Shown: positions 43,067 through 53,327, numbered from the stretch's first letter. The stretch is 64,000 nucleotides of DNA from Geobacter sp. (GCA_003574885.1 PJFC01000002.1:248001-312000); one strand, 5' to 3'. Program-made: numbers and translations. The notes: generated by a model not told the origin, from the letters alone.

Positions 43067-44392
43067 TCAGTCCTTCCGCCGGTTCAGTATAGCGATGACT
43101 ACAAAGTAGAGGAGGAAGCTCAGGAGCAGCGCCAGGCCGAGGCCGAGAGCACCGAGCTTTATCAGGGACCAGCTCAGCACGACCAGGGCTATACCCCAGA
43201 AACCGTTGGCAAAGAGATTGGTCCACATGCGGCCATCTGCTGCCCACGATGTTATGATGGGTGATTGCAGTATCTGCGCAAATGTTGCCAGTTGCACAAT
43301 TACGAATACCGGCCACTGTTCCGTGTAGCTTCGCCCGTAGAGTGCCATTATAAGGGGACTCAAGAGCGACATGCCGATCAGGACCGGCAGGGCGATGATA
43401 ATATTTATCTTCATGTAGAGTATCTTGGCGGATTCCGGGCGATCACCCGCCTTTTGCGACGACATAATGGGGAGAAAGACCTGAGCGACGATGCCGGGCA
43501 GAAAGAGCAAAAATTGCCGCCACTGGGTTACGACATTATAGAAAGCCATCTCGGAAAAGCCACCCGGCTGGTTTACCAGCATGGCATTACATGCCCATGC
43601 AGCAGGCGTTACAAGAGTATTGGCCAGCATGGTCGGCAGACTGAATCGCCAGAGAACGGACCATTCACGCATGCAATTCCGGTAGTCGGGATCAATCCCT
43701 TTTTCCCTGGTTACAACTCGCAAAGCGCGGGTTCCCAGGAAACAGGAAACGGCAGTGGCTATGTTGTATCCCCACAATGCTCCGGCAAGCCCGTCCAGGA
43801 TGACCCCGACTGTCATGGCAATTACGCTGACTATCCCCGAATAGATATTGACACGGGACAACCCCTGAAACGCCTCGAATCCAGCCAGCGCACCGCTCTG
43901 GGTACCGCTCAGGGCAGTTGTGACAAGGCTCACGGAAGCTATCTGCAAGAACGTCGTCAGATGCGGTGACGAAAGAATATGTGTCGAGATAAACGACGAT
44001 CCGGCCAGTAGCGTCAGGGTCATCACGCCGCCGAACGCGGTGGTAAGGATGATAGTGAGGGCAAGGATTCTTCCCGACCGAGCGGGATCGGACCGGAATG
44101 TTTCGGCGATGTGCTTGGTAGCGGTAAGGCCGGCCCCAAACCCGGCGAAAACGCCGAAAGTCAGAATTGTGCTCTGAATAATGCTGAATTCGCCGAACAG
44201 TTCTTTGCCGAGCAGCCTTGAAATTATTATGGATGAGATGAGTCCGGCTGAACGTCCTGCGACGGTTGCAAGCAAATTCCAGAGGAGACCGTGACTGATT
44301 CGCCTGTCACCAAGAACGGATTTTAGGGTGTTGAACACACCAAGTCTATTGATAGCATCAATGAAAATCATTACTTTGAGCGCTGACCTCAC
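43067..44392 (-). CDS. Wzx-like polysaccharide flippase (MOP superfamily)
   Basis: A 441-aa protein with about 12 hydrophobic spans. The N-terminal segment SHGLLWNLLATVAGRSAGLI followed by RLLGKELFGEFSIIQ is characteristic of Wzx/RfbX-type flippases, which translocate lipid-linked repeat units. It is placed between the chain-length gene and the methyltransferases. It starts inside a compact operon and its stop abuts the next start. Confidence 0.84.
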   Translation of the reverse strand: MRSALKVMIFIDAINRLGVFNTLKSVLGDRRISHGLLWNLLATVAGRSAGLISSIIISRLLGKELFGEFSIIQSTILTFGVFAGFGAGLTATKHIAETFRSDPARSGRILALTIILTTAFGGVMTLTLLAGSSFISTHILSSPHLTTFLQIASVSLVTTALSGTQSGALAGFEAFQGLSRVNIYSGIVSVIAMTVGVILDGLAGALWGYNIATAVSCFLGTRALRVVTREKGIDPDYRNCMREWSVLWRFSLPTMLANTLVTPAAWACNAMLVNQPGGFSEMAFYNVVTQWRQFLLFLPGIVAQVFLPIMSSQKAGDRPESAKILYMKINIIIALPVLIGMSLLSPLIMALYGRSYTEQWPVFVIVQLATFAQILQSPIITSWAADGRMWTNLFANGFWGIALVVLSWSLIKLGALGLGLALLLSFLLYFVVIAILNRRKD

Positions 44393-44469
44393 ACAGTATA
44401 TTGTTACTCTCTGCCCTACGAAGTCAGACCGTTATCCATCAGGGAAGTCATCCTGACGCTCGTTAATAG

Positions 44470-45651
44470 CTATGCACTGCTTTTTAATAGTTCAAGTTTT
44501 TCCCTGTTCTTGGGGTTATTTATGAATTTTTCCCTGTTCTCCATGAAAAAAGCCGCGAGGATGGAGAAGAAGAAACTCGTGAATGCTGCAGTAACAACCA
44601 TGATCGTCCTGTTCGGTTTTATTTTCTTCTCAGGGGGCAGGGCCTTGTCCAGCAGCTGTATCACGGCCGCATCCCTGGCTTCATCAATTTTTGCAATTTC
44701 ATATTGCTTCGCGAGGAGCTCATAAAGGGATTCGTTGTATTTTAGATCTCTTAATTTTCTGACGGAGCCGGTACCGGCCTCGGGCATTCTTCCCGCCGAC
44801 ATGAGTGGGTCGGGATTGCTTCCTCCCTTGGTTTCGAGCTTCGAGAGCTGCTCCCTCATCCCCCGCAGCTGTTCTTGTATCTTCTGCATATCGGGATTCT
44901 GAGGCGTGGCATACGTCCTGAGTACTTTCAGTTCAACTTCCTTGGCAGCTATCTGTGCCCTCAGGTGTGCAACAGACTCAATGATGGCTTTTGCCTGTTC
45001 TTTGATCTCAATAGCCCCCGTTTGTTCCTGATAGCCTTTCAGCGCCTCTTCGGAACGCGTGAGGGCTTCTTTCACGCTCTTGAGTTGTTCCTCGAAGAAA
45101 AGTCTGCGCTGCGACGCCTCGGTCAGCGCGATGTACTGTGATACATTTTTCAACTCTTCAACAAAGGCATTTGCCATGTCAGCGGACCGTTGTGGGTCTT
45201 TATCTTCTACTCCTATGGTGATAATTCCGCTTTTCTTGCCGTCCTGTATTTTCAGTGCCTTCAAGAGTTTGCGGCGCGCATCTTCACGATATTTTACGTC
45301 GTACACGTCAAGCAGCTTGAATCGGTCGACAATCCGGTCGAGAACGGTCCTGCTCTTCATCAGCCCGATGTAGAGATCGTTCGTGGTTTTCATCCCGACC
45401 AGACCCGGTGAAACGCCGAGTCCCCCAAGCTGGGTCAGCAGTTGTGCCGCCGCTCCGGAGGAAGCCTGCTGAGGCGGTAATATCCGGGCTTCGGCCTTGA
45501 AAATTTTGGGCAACAACAGACTCACGACTGCCGACAGGACGATTGCGCCCACGGTGATCCAGATGATAAGTCTCTTCCATTTCAGCAGGACGATGAGATA
45601 GTCCAGGACTGTGACATTCGGCTGCTGACCTGCTTCTTGTCCTTCCAGCAT
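44470..45651 (-). CDS. Wzz/GNVR chain-length determinant protein
   Basis: From ATG 45651 (AAAGGAGA upstream) it is 393 aa. The first membrane span is LIIWITVGAIVLSAVVSLLL (about 27-46), a periplasmic coiled-coil region of about 290 residues follows, and the second span is near 355-375. A Wzz motif and a GNVR-type region are seen. No C-terminal kinase domain is present, so it is a Wzz-type co-polymerase that sets chain length. Confidence 0.84.
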   Translation of the reverse strand: MLEGQEAGQQPNVTVLDYLIVLLKWKRLIIWITVGAIVLSAVVSLLLPKIFKAEARILPPQQASSGAAAQLLTQLGGLGVSPGLVGMKTTNDLYIGLMKSRTVLDRIVDRFKLLDVYDVKYREDARRKLLKALKIQDGKKSGIITIGVEDKDPQRSADMANAFVEELKNVSQYIALTEASQRRLFFEEQLKSVKEALTRSEEALKGYQEQTGAIEIKEQAKAIIESVAHLRAQIAAKEVELKVLRTYATPQNPDMQKIQEQLRGMREQLSKLETKGGSNPDPLMSAGRMPEAGTGSVRKLRDLKYNESLYELLAKQYEIAKIDEARDAAVIQLLDKALPPEKKIKPNRTIMVVTAAFTSFFFSILAAFFMENREKFINNPKNREKLELLKSSA

Positions 45652-45661
45652 CTGCTCTCCT

Positions 45662-47821
45662 TTAAAACACGACAATCAGGACGCCGGCGGTCACGGCGAT
45701 CTGGTACATGATCTGCGTTATGTCTTTGATGTGACGCATCCACGCGACTCGCTCAATCTGCTCGGGGACAACGACGGTGTCTCCGGAGCCCAGGTGTTCG
45801 CCGAAGCCGAGGAAGTTCCCCCCCGCCTTGATGGCAGTACCGTTCGCCTGCAGGACAAAGGTGTTCCCGTTATCCGCATTCGAGGTGTAACCGCCGGCGA
45901 GATTAACGTAGTAGTCGTAGTCCCTGTCGCGTTCATAGACAAAGGCACTCTGGTTGTAGACCGAGCCGATTACCTGGACCGTTTTCGGATCCGAAGGAAC
46001 GGTAATGATATCCCCCTGTTCCAGTTCGATGTCGTACGCTGATCCCCGGAAGGTGGCCATTTCCGTGATGTTCAGGGCAATCCGCCCCTTGGCCCTGACG
46101 GTCTTGAGCTGTGCAATGAAATGCCGTTTCTGCTCCAGTTCCAGCTGGACCATGCGGGCATCATCCGGAGACGACGCGGTGGAAATCTGGGCAGCTCCGG
46201 AACCGCTCAGTTCCCGCTCGAGACGTTCAACCATCTCGTTGATCTGCCGTTGCTGCTGCTCCCGCACCCGTTCACGGGTAAACATGGCGCCGCGCAGGTA
46301 CGCGCGGACGGTGAAACCGCCGGCTCGCTCGATGACCGACGATAACGTTTCACCCTGTTTGAACGTATAGGTACCGGGATATCTGACTTCGCCGGTGAGC
46401 GTAACGGTCCGGTAGAGGTTCCATTCGGGAACGGTCCGTACCAGCAGGTAATCGTTCATCTGCAATGGCACATTGTGCTGGGGGTCGCCCTGCATAGCCT
46501 TGGCAAGGTCGATGACGAAGATCTCGGTCTTCGGTCCCGACTGGGTAACCGTTACCCGCGTCACCTCTGCCTGGTTGGACGTATAGTAAAGCAGTCCGCC
46601 TGTCAGGGAGATGATGTCACTGACTTTCGTAACGCCGGGGTTGACGCCGTACTGGCCGGGATGGGCGACTGCGCCGGTGACAGTGACGGTTTTTGCCGTA
46701 TCGACAACCGCGAATATCTTTGCCAGATCGCCATCCTGGAGAATGAAGTTCTTGGCGGGGTTATTCTCGACATCGATCAGATCACCCTCGAACATGGTCC
46801 TGGCATGGTGATTCTCGACCCGCTGCACCTGTACCCGTCCTGTGAAGGCGATGCCGGTGATACCACCTGCCATATCGATAAGGTCGAGAAGGCGGGTTTC
46901 GCCTTTCAGCTCGTAAATCGCGGGGGTCTTGACGTTTCCTGCTATCCCCACCAGTGGCCCGACCGGCGGGATGAAGATTACGTCTTCCGGCATGAGGCGG
47001 ATGTCCTTCGTCTTGTCCCCCTGCAACAGAAAGTCGTAGAGATCGAACGTCACCACGGTCTTGCCGTTTCTCTTGACCTGGATGTTGCGCATCGAACCGG
47101 TCTTGGAGGGGCCGCCACCCTCGAACAGGGCGTTGATGATAGTCGAGAGGGAGGATATGGTGTACGCTCCCGGCCGCTGGGCATTCCCCACGACATAGAC
47201 CTGGATGGTCCTGAGGGGGCCCATGCTGACGTTCATTTCGAAGCCGGTATAGTATTTCGAGAAATTTTTATGCAGAAGGTCTTTCAGTTCCTTGAAGGAA
47301 AGCCCGGTGACGCCGAACACGCCTGCCTTGGGCAGACTGATGTTGCCGTCGTTGCTGACGACCACATTCCAGTTCCCCTCGACCTTCCCCCATACTTCGA
47401 CCCTGATCGTATCACCGGGGCCAACTACATAGTCAGGCCCGACCGGTACAGACAGTGTCGGTGCGAAGGTGGACGGCGGCTTTGCGAAGAGGTCGTAGCC
47501 GAACTGGCTGATGTCGAGAGATGTCGTCGACGGGATCTTGCCGGAGACGTACTTTTCAAATTCGGATTTTCCGTCTTGAGTGGATTTAACCCTGTTTGAT
47601 TGCTGCTCAGGTTGTCTTTCCCTTGCGGAATAAGGCGTCTGGCGTTCCGCTACGACCGCTGTCTGCGAAGATTCCCGCTGGTCAGCAGGTGGTGAGGCGG
47701 TTACGGGAAGAGCCTGAACTGAGGGCACTTCTTCAGCAATTGCAAAGGGAATACAGAGAAAAAACGATACTGCGGCGCAGGCGGCAAGGACAAGCTTACG
47801 TGATTTTTTCATAGGAGGCAT
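45662..47821 (-). CDS. Polysaccharide export outer-membrane protein (Wza-like, SLBB)
   Basis: A 719-aa protein with a signal peptide (about 1-29). A poly-export domain starts with VGPDYVVGPGDTIRVEVWGK (about residue 127), with several SLBB beta-grasp domains after it. A C-terminal hydrophobic tail (QIAVTAGVLIVVF) ends the protein. It forms the outer-membrane exit channel. It is the first gene of the cluster in transcription order. A second ATG at 47812 could be the real start, as neither has a strong ribosome site. Confidence 0.86.
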   Translation of the reverse strand: MPPMKKSRKLVLAACAAVSFFLCIPFAIAEEVPSVQALPVTASPPADQRESSQTAVVAERQTPYSARERQPEQQSNRVKSTQDGKSEFEKYVSGKIPSTTSLDISQFGYDLFAKPPSTFAPTLSVPVGPDYVVGPGDTIRVEVWGKVEGNWNVVVSNDGNISLPKAGVFGVTGLSFKELKDLLHKNFSKYYTGFEMNVSMGPLRTIQVYVVGNAQRPGAYTISSLSTIINALFEGGGPSKTGSMRNIQVKRNGKTVVTFDLYDFLLQGDKTKDIRLMPEDVIFIPPVGPLVGIAGNVKTPAIYELKGETRLLDLIDMAGGITGIAFTGRVQVQRVENHHARTMFEGDLIDVENNPAKNFILQDGDLAKIFAVVDTAKTVTVTGAVAHPGQYGVNPGVTKVSDIISLTGGLLYYTSNQAEVTRVTVTQSGPKTEIFVIDLAKAMQGDPQHNVPLQMNDYLLVRTVPEWNLYRTVTLTGEVRYPGTYTFKQGETLSSVIERAGGFTVRAYLRGAMFTRERVREQQQRQINEMVERLERELSGSGAAQISTASSPDDARMVQLELEQKRHFIAQLKTVRAKGRIALNITEMATFRGSAYDIELEQGDIITVPSDPKTVQVIGSVYNQSAFVYERDRDYDYYVNLAGGYTSNADNGNTFVLQANGTAIKAGGNFLGFGEHLGSGDTVVVPEQIERVAWMRHIKDITQIMYQIAVTAGVLIVVF

Positions 47822-47895
47822 AGGTTCATTTCAAAGATGGATTTTAGTGCAATGGGAGAAGTATAATTCATTTGCGAAAATATTCCAGAACCTCA

Positions 47896-47936
47896 TGAAA
47901 AAAGGGTGCGTCCGGGTATGCAACGCACCCTTTTTC
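47896..47936. terminator. Terminator after multicopper oxidase 1
   Basis: AAAAAGGGTGCGT and ACGCACCCTTTTT form a perfect stem with A and T runs on both sides. A close relative sits at 53328-53370 after the second oxidase gene. Confidence 0.82.
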
Positions 47937-47971
47937 GTCACAACACATTAATCATCATACCTTCATGACTA

Positions 47972-50900
47972 TTACCATTTGCCTGCGACGGGTAGTGCTC
48001 CGGCAAGGCCGGTACCAAAGTAATACAGACCGTCCGTCGGCGTGCCATCCCACGCACCGTTGCCATTCAGATCCACATACCACGTGCCGTTGTCGTACAC
48101 GCCGACTTTCGTGGAGTTGGTCGCCGTCCAGTCGCCGGTCACGGGGAGTGCGCCCGTAAGGCCTGCCCCAAAGGTATGCATGGCGTCTGTCGGTGTGCCG
48201 TCCCAGGCCCCGTTGCCGTTCAGGTCCACATACCAGGTTCCATTATCATAGACGCCGATCCTGGAAGCCCCGGTTCCTGCCCAGTCGCCGGTCACCGGTA
48301 CAGCTCCCGTAAGGCCGGTACCGAAGTAATACTGGCCGTCCGTCGGCGTGCCGTCCCAGGCACCGTTGCCGTTCAGGTCCACATACCAGATTCCATTATC
48401 GTACACGCCGATCTTGGTAGCACCGGTTCCCGTCCAGTTGCCGGTTACCGGTACTGCTCCGGTGAGTCCCGCGCCAAAGGTGTACATGGCATCAGTCGGT
48501 GTGCCGTCCCATATACCGTTGTCATTCAGATCGAGATACCAGGTTCCGTTGGAATAGAAACCTATTCTCTTGACGCCTGTACCTGTCCAGTCGCCGTTTA
48601 CGGGGATGGCGTTCGGGAACCCCCAGTTGAAGGAGAGGAGTTTATCGGTAGGCGTGCCGTCCCATGCACTGTTTCCGTTCATATCCAGATACAGTGTCCC
48701 GCTGTTGTACACACCGACTTTATCCGGTGCAATGACCGTGTACGACCGCATCATCTCGTTGTCTTCATGATCGATAATGTGGCAATGCCAGACGTAGAGT
48801 CCGGCGATGTCGAACTTCGCCTTGATCCGTGTAATCTGTGAAGGATAGGCGATTACGGTGTCCTTGTACCCCAGTTCGTTGGGGAGTGGCGGCGTCACCG
48901 TCCCGGCGACCGGCAACATGGTCACCATATCGAGGTTCTGACGATCAACCACCGCGAAGCGTACCAGATGAAGGTGGATCGGGTGGGCGTCCATAGTGGT
49001 GTTGTAAATCTCCCAGACCTCCGTGCTGTTCAGGGCAGGGGTCTCAGTAATAGCGTCGCCCCATTTTTTTGGGACGGCCATAACGTTGCCCATGCCATCG
49101 GTCGTCAGCACACCCAGCTGTGCCATTCGGGGACCCATGGGCGTTGGGAAATTTCCTGCTCCAACAGTAGCAGCGGCACAGTTGGCCAGGAAGTTCGGGT
49201 CTCCTGCGGTGGTGCTGAAGAGAGTGCTGATAATCGCCCCGTCGATGATGTTGACTTCCACGCAGACCTGGTCAGAAGACAATTCGTTGAGGGAGACCTG
49301 GCGAGTGTTCGTGGTGGCACCGAGCGAAGCTTCCGCGGGGAGAACAATATTTTGCGGTGTGGTGGTGGTGTCGGTGCCTGTCAAGCCGATGACGAAATCC
49401 ATAACTTGGCCGGTGGTTTGGGGGTCGGCAACATCACCGGGCAGAAATGGCTGTGGCGGGAACCCACCGAAGGGGGCGTCGGGTGCGGTATTGATCATGC
49501 GGACCCGGGTCCCGGCAGGCAGGCCGGTGAAATCAACGATCACGTCGGCCCGTTCAGCAGGGCCCATGAGCAGTGCTTGGCGTAGATCCGGTGCAGCCAC
49601 AGGAGCAGGAACGGTCCCGTTACCGGGAAGTGTCGTGGTTGAGCCGGTCACGATCTTGACGACATTGGGGAGGAACCCCTGATCGCCCCCTATCTGGTAA
49701 ATGGGGATTTCTGCACCGAGAGGATCATCGGCGGTTGCGGGCAAGAGATCTGGGCCGATGGTGTCATCGGCAGTTCCAGGTTTGCCATCGGCGCCGACAT
49801 TGTTCATGACGAACATCGACAGATTGAGGGTCCGTGCGTTGCAGCCATTGAGCAGGCGCAGGCGGTAGCGGACCGGTGCAACATTCAGTTGCGGCCAGGT
49901 GGTGCCATTGACCACCATGGTGTTGAAGAAGGCTTCCGGGTTCCAGATGCCGGAGATGTCTGAAGGACCGGTCGGAGTGCCAGTCCCCCCGATAAAGGGG
50001 CCGGTAAAGCCGTCGAAGAAGGTGCGGGTGGCAGGGAAGAAGAGTGTTCCGTCGGTGTTGAAGGAGCGGTCCTGGATAACCACTGGGATCTCGCGGATGG
50101 TATTGCGATACGCCGTGGTGAAGTTCGGGTCGCCGGTACCGCTTGGGGCTGGTCCCGGCAGGACGCCGGCCGCCGTGTCGTGGGATCCTCCACGGAGGAG
50201 CCAGAAGCCGGCGGGACCGGCATAGACGTTCAGCCGGGTCAGGCCAAGTGAGTGGTCATGATACCAGAGGGTGGTTGCCGGCTGGGTGTTCTCGTAGCTG
50301 TAAAAAGCGGAGCCGGGAACGGTGTTGGTATTGTCCGACTGGGTGAAGACAGATCCGCGCTCAGCATAGCTCACGGGAATGCCTTTGGTTCCCGGGGTCC
50401 CGGGTAGCCACCATGCCTCGGGGTAACCGTCGCTGTGGGGCTGCACGTGGGAGCCGTGGACATGGGTCACGATCGGAACCGGGCCGGTATAGGGAGCCGC
50501 TACCTCGGTGTGGCAATCGGTCCGGTTGGCGGGCATCATCATGCAGTTCGCTTTGGGAGGGTTGGCCCAGTGCAGGGTCTGATCGACACTGAACAGGTGG
50601 GGGAGGAAATTGCAGGCTGCAATGGTCTTGTCGGCAGAAGCTGCACAGGCAATCGGGTCCGTGACCAGATCATTGATCCAGCGCACCTTGGTTGGCGTAG
50701 CCGTGACAGCTTCGACCGTGAAGGCCGGATAGTTGAAGCTGGAGTTGGGGGCAGGGGCAATCCCTGGCCCCCCACCTTTGGCTGTTGAATCAGGTAGCGA
50801 GTCGGCAGCCCGGCCGTAACTCCAGACGGTCGTCGCAGGGAAGGGGCCAACCGTTGGCGGCGCTGTTCCAAGGGGATTGGGGAAAGAAGGCCCCCATACC

Positions 50901-51154
50901 CCCCCTGGCAGGATCTGCTGCTTGAACTGCCGGACCGCAATATCGTAATCGGCCGCTGGTGCGGGAGAGGTGACGCTCTTGGGCATCTCCGGCGGAATGA
51001 CGAGCGGAGTCACGTACTTGGGAATGGACAGCGGGTCAAGGGTTCCGCCGGGAACGGGGACCGCAAGGGCGGGGGAAAATGCCGCCAGGCTTAACAAGGT
51101 GAGGGCGGCAACGGGTAAAACAGTCACGTGCCATCGCAGATGAATTTTTTTCAT
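47972..51154 (-). CDS. Secreted multicopper oxidase with five C-terminal repeats (MCO 1)
   Basis: A 1060-aa protein with a signal peptide (1-31). Cupredoxin domains carry HVHGSHVQPHSDG (about residue 230), LWYHDHSLGLTR (about 298), HPIHLHLVRF (about 721) and YVWHCHIIDHEDNEMM (about 787), which supply type 1, 2 and 3 copper ligands. Five repeats (about 820-1060) match those of the diheme protein and MCO 2, ending LPVAGKW. Extracellular multicopper oxidases of Geobacter such as OmpB are implicated in Fe(III) oxide reduction. Equivalence here is inference. FKBP genes lie just upstream. Confidence 0.83.
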   Translation of the reverse strand: MKKIHLRWHVTVLPVAALTLLSLAAFSPALAVPVPGGTLDPLSIPKYVTPLVIPPEMPKSVTSPAPAADYDIAVRQFKQQILPGGVWGPSFPNPLGTAPPTVGPFPATTVWSYGRAADSLPDSTAKGGGPGIAPAPNSSFNYPAFTVEAVTATPTKVRWINDLVTDPIACAASADKTIAACNFLPHLFSVDQTLHWANPPKANCMMMPANRTDCHTEVAAPYTGPVPIVTHVHGSHVQPHSDGYPEAWWLPGTPGTKGIPVSYAERGSVFTQSDNTNTVPGSAFYSYENTQPATTLWYHDHSLGLTRLNVYAGPAGFWLLRGGSHDTAAGVLPGPAPSGTGDPNFTTAYRNTIREIPVVIQDRSFNTDGTLFFPATRTFFDGFTGPFIGGTGTPTGPSDISGIWNPEAFFNTMVVNGTTWPQLNVAPVRYRLRLLNGCNARTLNLSMFVMNNVGADGKPGTADDTIGPDLLPATADDPLGAEIPIYQIGGDQGFLPNVVKIVTGSTTTLPGNGTVPAPVAAPDLRQALLMGPAERADVIVDFTGLPAGTRVRMINTAPDAPFGGFPPQPFLPGDVADPQTTGQVMDFVIGLTGTDTTTTPQNIVLPAEASLGATTNTRQVSLNELSSDQVCVEVNIIDGAIISTLFSTTAGDPNFLANCAAATVGAGNFPTPMGPRMAQLGVLTTDGMGNVMAVPKKWGDAITETPALNSTEVWEIYNTTMDAHPIHLHLVRFAVVDRQNLDMVTMLPVAGTVTPPLPNELGYKDTVIAYPSQITRIKAKFDIAGLYVWHCHIIDHEDNEMMRSYTVIAPDKVGVYNSGTLYLDMNGNSAWDGTPTDKLLSFNWGFPNAIPVNGDWTGTGVKRIGFYSNGTWYLDLNDNGIWDGTPTDAMYTFGAGLTGAVPVTGNWTGTGATKIGVYDNGIWYVDLNGNGAWDGTPTDGQYYFGTGLTGAVPVTGDWAGTGASRIGVYDNGTWYVDLNGNGAWDGTPTDAMHTFGAGLTGALPVTGDWTATNSTKVGVYDNGTWYVDLNGNGAWDGTPTDGLYYFGTGLAGALPVAGKW
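47978..48730 (-). repeat. Five-copy repeat module, copy B
   Basis: Units of about 150 bp encode the same repeat as at 28690-29425. The last three units are nearly identical at DNA level, indicating recent gene conversion or expansion. Confidence 0.85.
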
Positions 51155-51346
51155 GAAGCGCCTCCTTCTGAATCCGGGATAGGGTGCTTATTGGGGTCAA
51201 TCAAGTGTGGTAGCAGTGATCTCCTGGAACATCGTTTGACGATGATCTGCAATCCTTTCCTTGAAGCAATGGTTCCCATGTTTCCCCCCTTCTATCGTGC
51301 GAGATGACTACAGCCTGGAAAATTCCATGGATACTATACGCATTCA

Positions 51347-52138
51347 TCACTTGGCTGGAAGGACGGAGACCAGTTCCAGTTCGTAAATTATTACCCCCAT
51401 ATCATCGAGGGGTTCGCGGCCACCCGCTGCTGTTGAGGTGGGAAGCACTACTTCCCATTTAGCACCTTCTTCCATCAACGGCAGGATCTCCTGCAAACCG
51501 GGGATCGCCTTGGCTACGGGATAGGATCTGGGTGCTTTTGCATTGGTGCGGGCTATCTCTTTGCCGTCAATGCGCGTAACCCGGTAGCTGATGCTTACGC
51601 TGTCCTGCAGTGTCGGTTTCTTGCCGGAGCCGGCCTTGATGATCCTGTATTGAACCCCGCTCGGCAAAACCGTTACCCCCTTCTGCTTGGCATGTTCCTT
51701 CAGGAAGGCCGCACTCGCCTTGCGGTTTTCCTCTGCGGCCTGTTTTTCCTGGCGCTGCTGATCGGCGACAATTTTCTTCTTCAGGTTTACCAGGGTCGTG
51801 TTCATCTGCTCCTGAGTCATGAGAGGAGCAGTTTTAGCGAGGGCATCCCGAATCCCCTGCACCAGGACGTCAGGAGCGAGTTCCACTCCCTGAGCCTTGA
51901 AGTCGCCGCCGATCTGGTAACCGACGCTGTAGTTGATCTTTTCCGCATCGGTATTGAGTTCTTGCCTGTCTGCGGCCACTACCGCGCAGGGCGACAGCAT
52001 CAAACTCAACATACCGAACAAAATACACTTTTTGCGGCTGCTTTTCCCTGCATGGCCCGAGTCGGCCGGTTTTGCGTCAGTCTCTTCCCAGGGAGTCTGA
52101 GTATTCAGGTTCCATCCCCGATGATAATAGCGGATCAT
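51347..52138 (-). CDS. Exported FKBP-type prolyl isomerase
   Basis: A 263-aa protein. An FkpA-type N-terminal helical domain (INYSVGYQIGGDFKAQGVEL) precedes an FKBP domain (GVTVLPSGVQYRIIKAGSGK onward). The signal sequence is internal, around CILFGMLSLMLSPCAVVA (38-55), so a start further downstream is possible. Several FKBP active-site aromatics are replaced (SISYRVTRIDGKEIA), so chaperone rather than catalytic activity is possible. It is likely to help fold exported partners such as the oxidases. Confidence 0.75.
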   Translation of the reverse strand: MIRYYHRGWNLNTQTPWEETDAKPADSGHAGKSSRKKCILFGMLSLMLSPCAVVAADRQELNTDAEKINYSVGYQIGGDFKAQGVELAPDVLVQGIRDALAKTAPLMTQEQMNTTLVNLKKKIVADQQRQEKQAAEENRKASAAFLKEHAKQKGVTVLPSGVQYRIIKAGSGKKPTLQDSVSISYRVTRIDGKEIARTNAKAPRSYPVAKAIPGLQEILPLMEEGAKWEVVLPTSTAAGGREPLDDMGVIIYELELVSVLPAK

Positions 52139-52179
52139 GCAGAGTCCCTCCTTAAATGATATGTGAGCATCATCGACTG

Positions 52180-52518
52180 TTATGGCCCTTCCGGTGTCAA
52201 CTTCCCCTCCCGTAACAGTCTGTTCCGGGCACTAATCGTAGCTCCGACGCGCGATCTGGACATGCGTCTGAATCTTGGCGTATTGACGGCATCCGCGGTA
52301 TTGCTCTGTTTCTGAAGCGAGCCCTGACGAGGAGTTATCGGCTGCGTTGCGGCTGCCGGTTGAGCCATAGCGGGTGACTGGCGGGGGACAGGTTCGGCTT
52401 TTTCATCCCCGGTACATACTGCCAGGTAATGATCCGGATATTCCTTTACCCAGCAGTCGGTATCTGCAAAGAGAAGTTGAGGCAGTAAAACCATCACTGG
52501 CACAATAGTTTTTTTCAT
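52180..52518 (-). CDS. Small secreted hypothetical protein
   Basis: ATG 52518 (GAGG upstream) starts a signal peptide, MKKTIVPVMVLLPQLLFA. The mature chain has two Cys (DTDCWVKEYPDHYLAVCTGDE) and a Pro/Gln-rich middle, then a basic tail with RFRRMSRSR. It is 112 aa. The longer frame up to 52611 overlaps the FKBP gene by 4 bp and is less likely. No family is recognised. Confidence 0.55.
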   Translation of the reverse strand: MKKTIVPVMVLLPQLLFADTDCWVKEYPDHYLAVCTGDEKAEPVPRQSPAMAQPAAATQPITPRQGSLQKQSNTADAVNTPRFRRMSRSRVGATISARNRLLREGKLTPEGP

Positions 52519-52607
52519 GTGTTCATCCTCAATGCCTTGCAGGTATGCTTCTGCTGTTTGCGCAAAAGGCTCCTCAGCGGATAACTGGCCAGAGTTTTGT
52601 CCTAGCG

Positions 52608-53276
52608 TCATTTCTTAACCTCAAGAAGCTCCACCTCGAATTCCAGGGGAGAACCCGGCGGAATGACGTTACCCACGCCGGTCTCACCATAGGCGAGCGT
52701 TGCCGGGCATACCAGCTTGGCTTTACCGCCCGGCTTCATTTTTTGCAGACCTTCCTTCCAGCACGCGATTACGCCGTCCAGCCTGAACTCCGTTGGGGTG
52801 CCACGCTTATAGGAACTGTCGAACTCTTTACCATCCGGTAGCTTGCCTCGGTAGTTAACCTTTACCGTGTCGGTCGGTTTCGGCGAAGCTCCACTTCCCT
52901 CGGTAAGCGAAAGATAGATCAGCCCGGAATCGGTTTTCACCGCGCCCTTTTCCTTGGCGGCTTTCTCCAGGAATTCCTTGTTCAGCGGGGCCATTTTCTC
53001 CGCCTGGGCTTTGATGCGCGTGCGGGCCAGTTCCTGAACCTTTTCGCTGTAGGCACTGAGTTCTACTTCGGGTTTCGTGCCGGTGACGCCGTCGGTTACA
53101 CCTCGTTTAACGACCTCCAGTTCGGCAGGGGTAAGGTTGAACACCGCCAGTTGACGGGCAACGGTCAGGCCGACGGCATAGAGGGTTTTGTCCACTTCGG
53201 TCTTGGGCATCTCTTCGGCGGCGAAGGCATGAGAGGAGAGCAGGGCGATCAGGACGGTTACGATGAGTCTGTGCAT
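52608..53276 (-). CDS. Exported FKBP-type prolyl isomerase (FkpA/Mip-like)
   Basis: A 222-aa protein with signal peptide MHRLIVTVLIALLSSHAFA. The helical dimerisation domain spans about 25-110, and the FKBP domain has DTVKVNYRGKLPDGKEFDSS, FRLDGVIACWKEGLQKM and PATLAYGETGVGNVIPP. The active-site aromatics are largely kept. It lies between the two oxidase genes on the same strand, suggesting folding help for these large secreted proteins. Confidence 0.85.
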   Translation of the reverse strand: MHRLIVTVLIALLSSHAFAAEEMPKTEVDKTLYAVGLTVARQLAVFNLTPAELEVVKRGVTDGVTGTKPEVELSAYSEKVQELARTRIKAQAEKMAPLNKEFLEKAAKEKGAVKTDSGLIYLSLTEGSGASPKPTDTVKVNYRGKLPDGKEFDSSYKRGTPTEFRLDGVIACWKEGLQKMKPGGKAKLVCPATLAYGETGVGNVIPPGSPLEFEVELLEVKK

Positions 53277-53327
53277 GTTTTCACTCCTTTTATAAGTTGG
53301 AACGAAATCTGTTTATCACGGGTGATT

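Noticed and set aside
46475-47599. 374-codon + strand frame across the polysaccharide export gene
   Set aside because: It is antisense to a well-supported Wza-like protein. The translation is Asp/His-rich in the manner of antisense frames.
47978-48730. Repeats considered as a CRISPR array or minisatellite
   Set aside because: Units of about 150 bp are in frame and encode a conserved peptide repeat. There are no short identical repeats with unique spacers.
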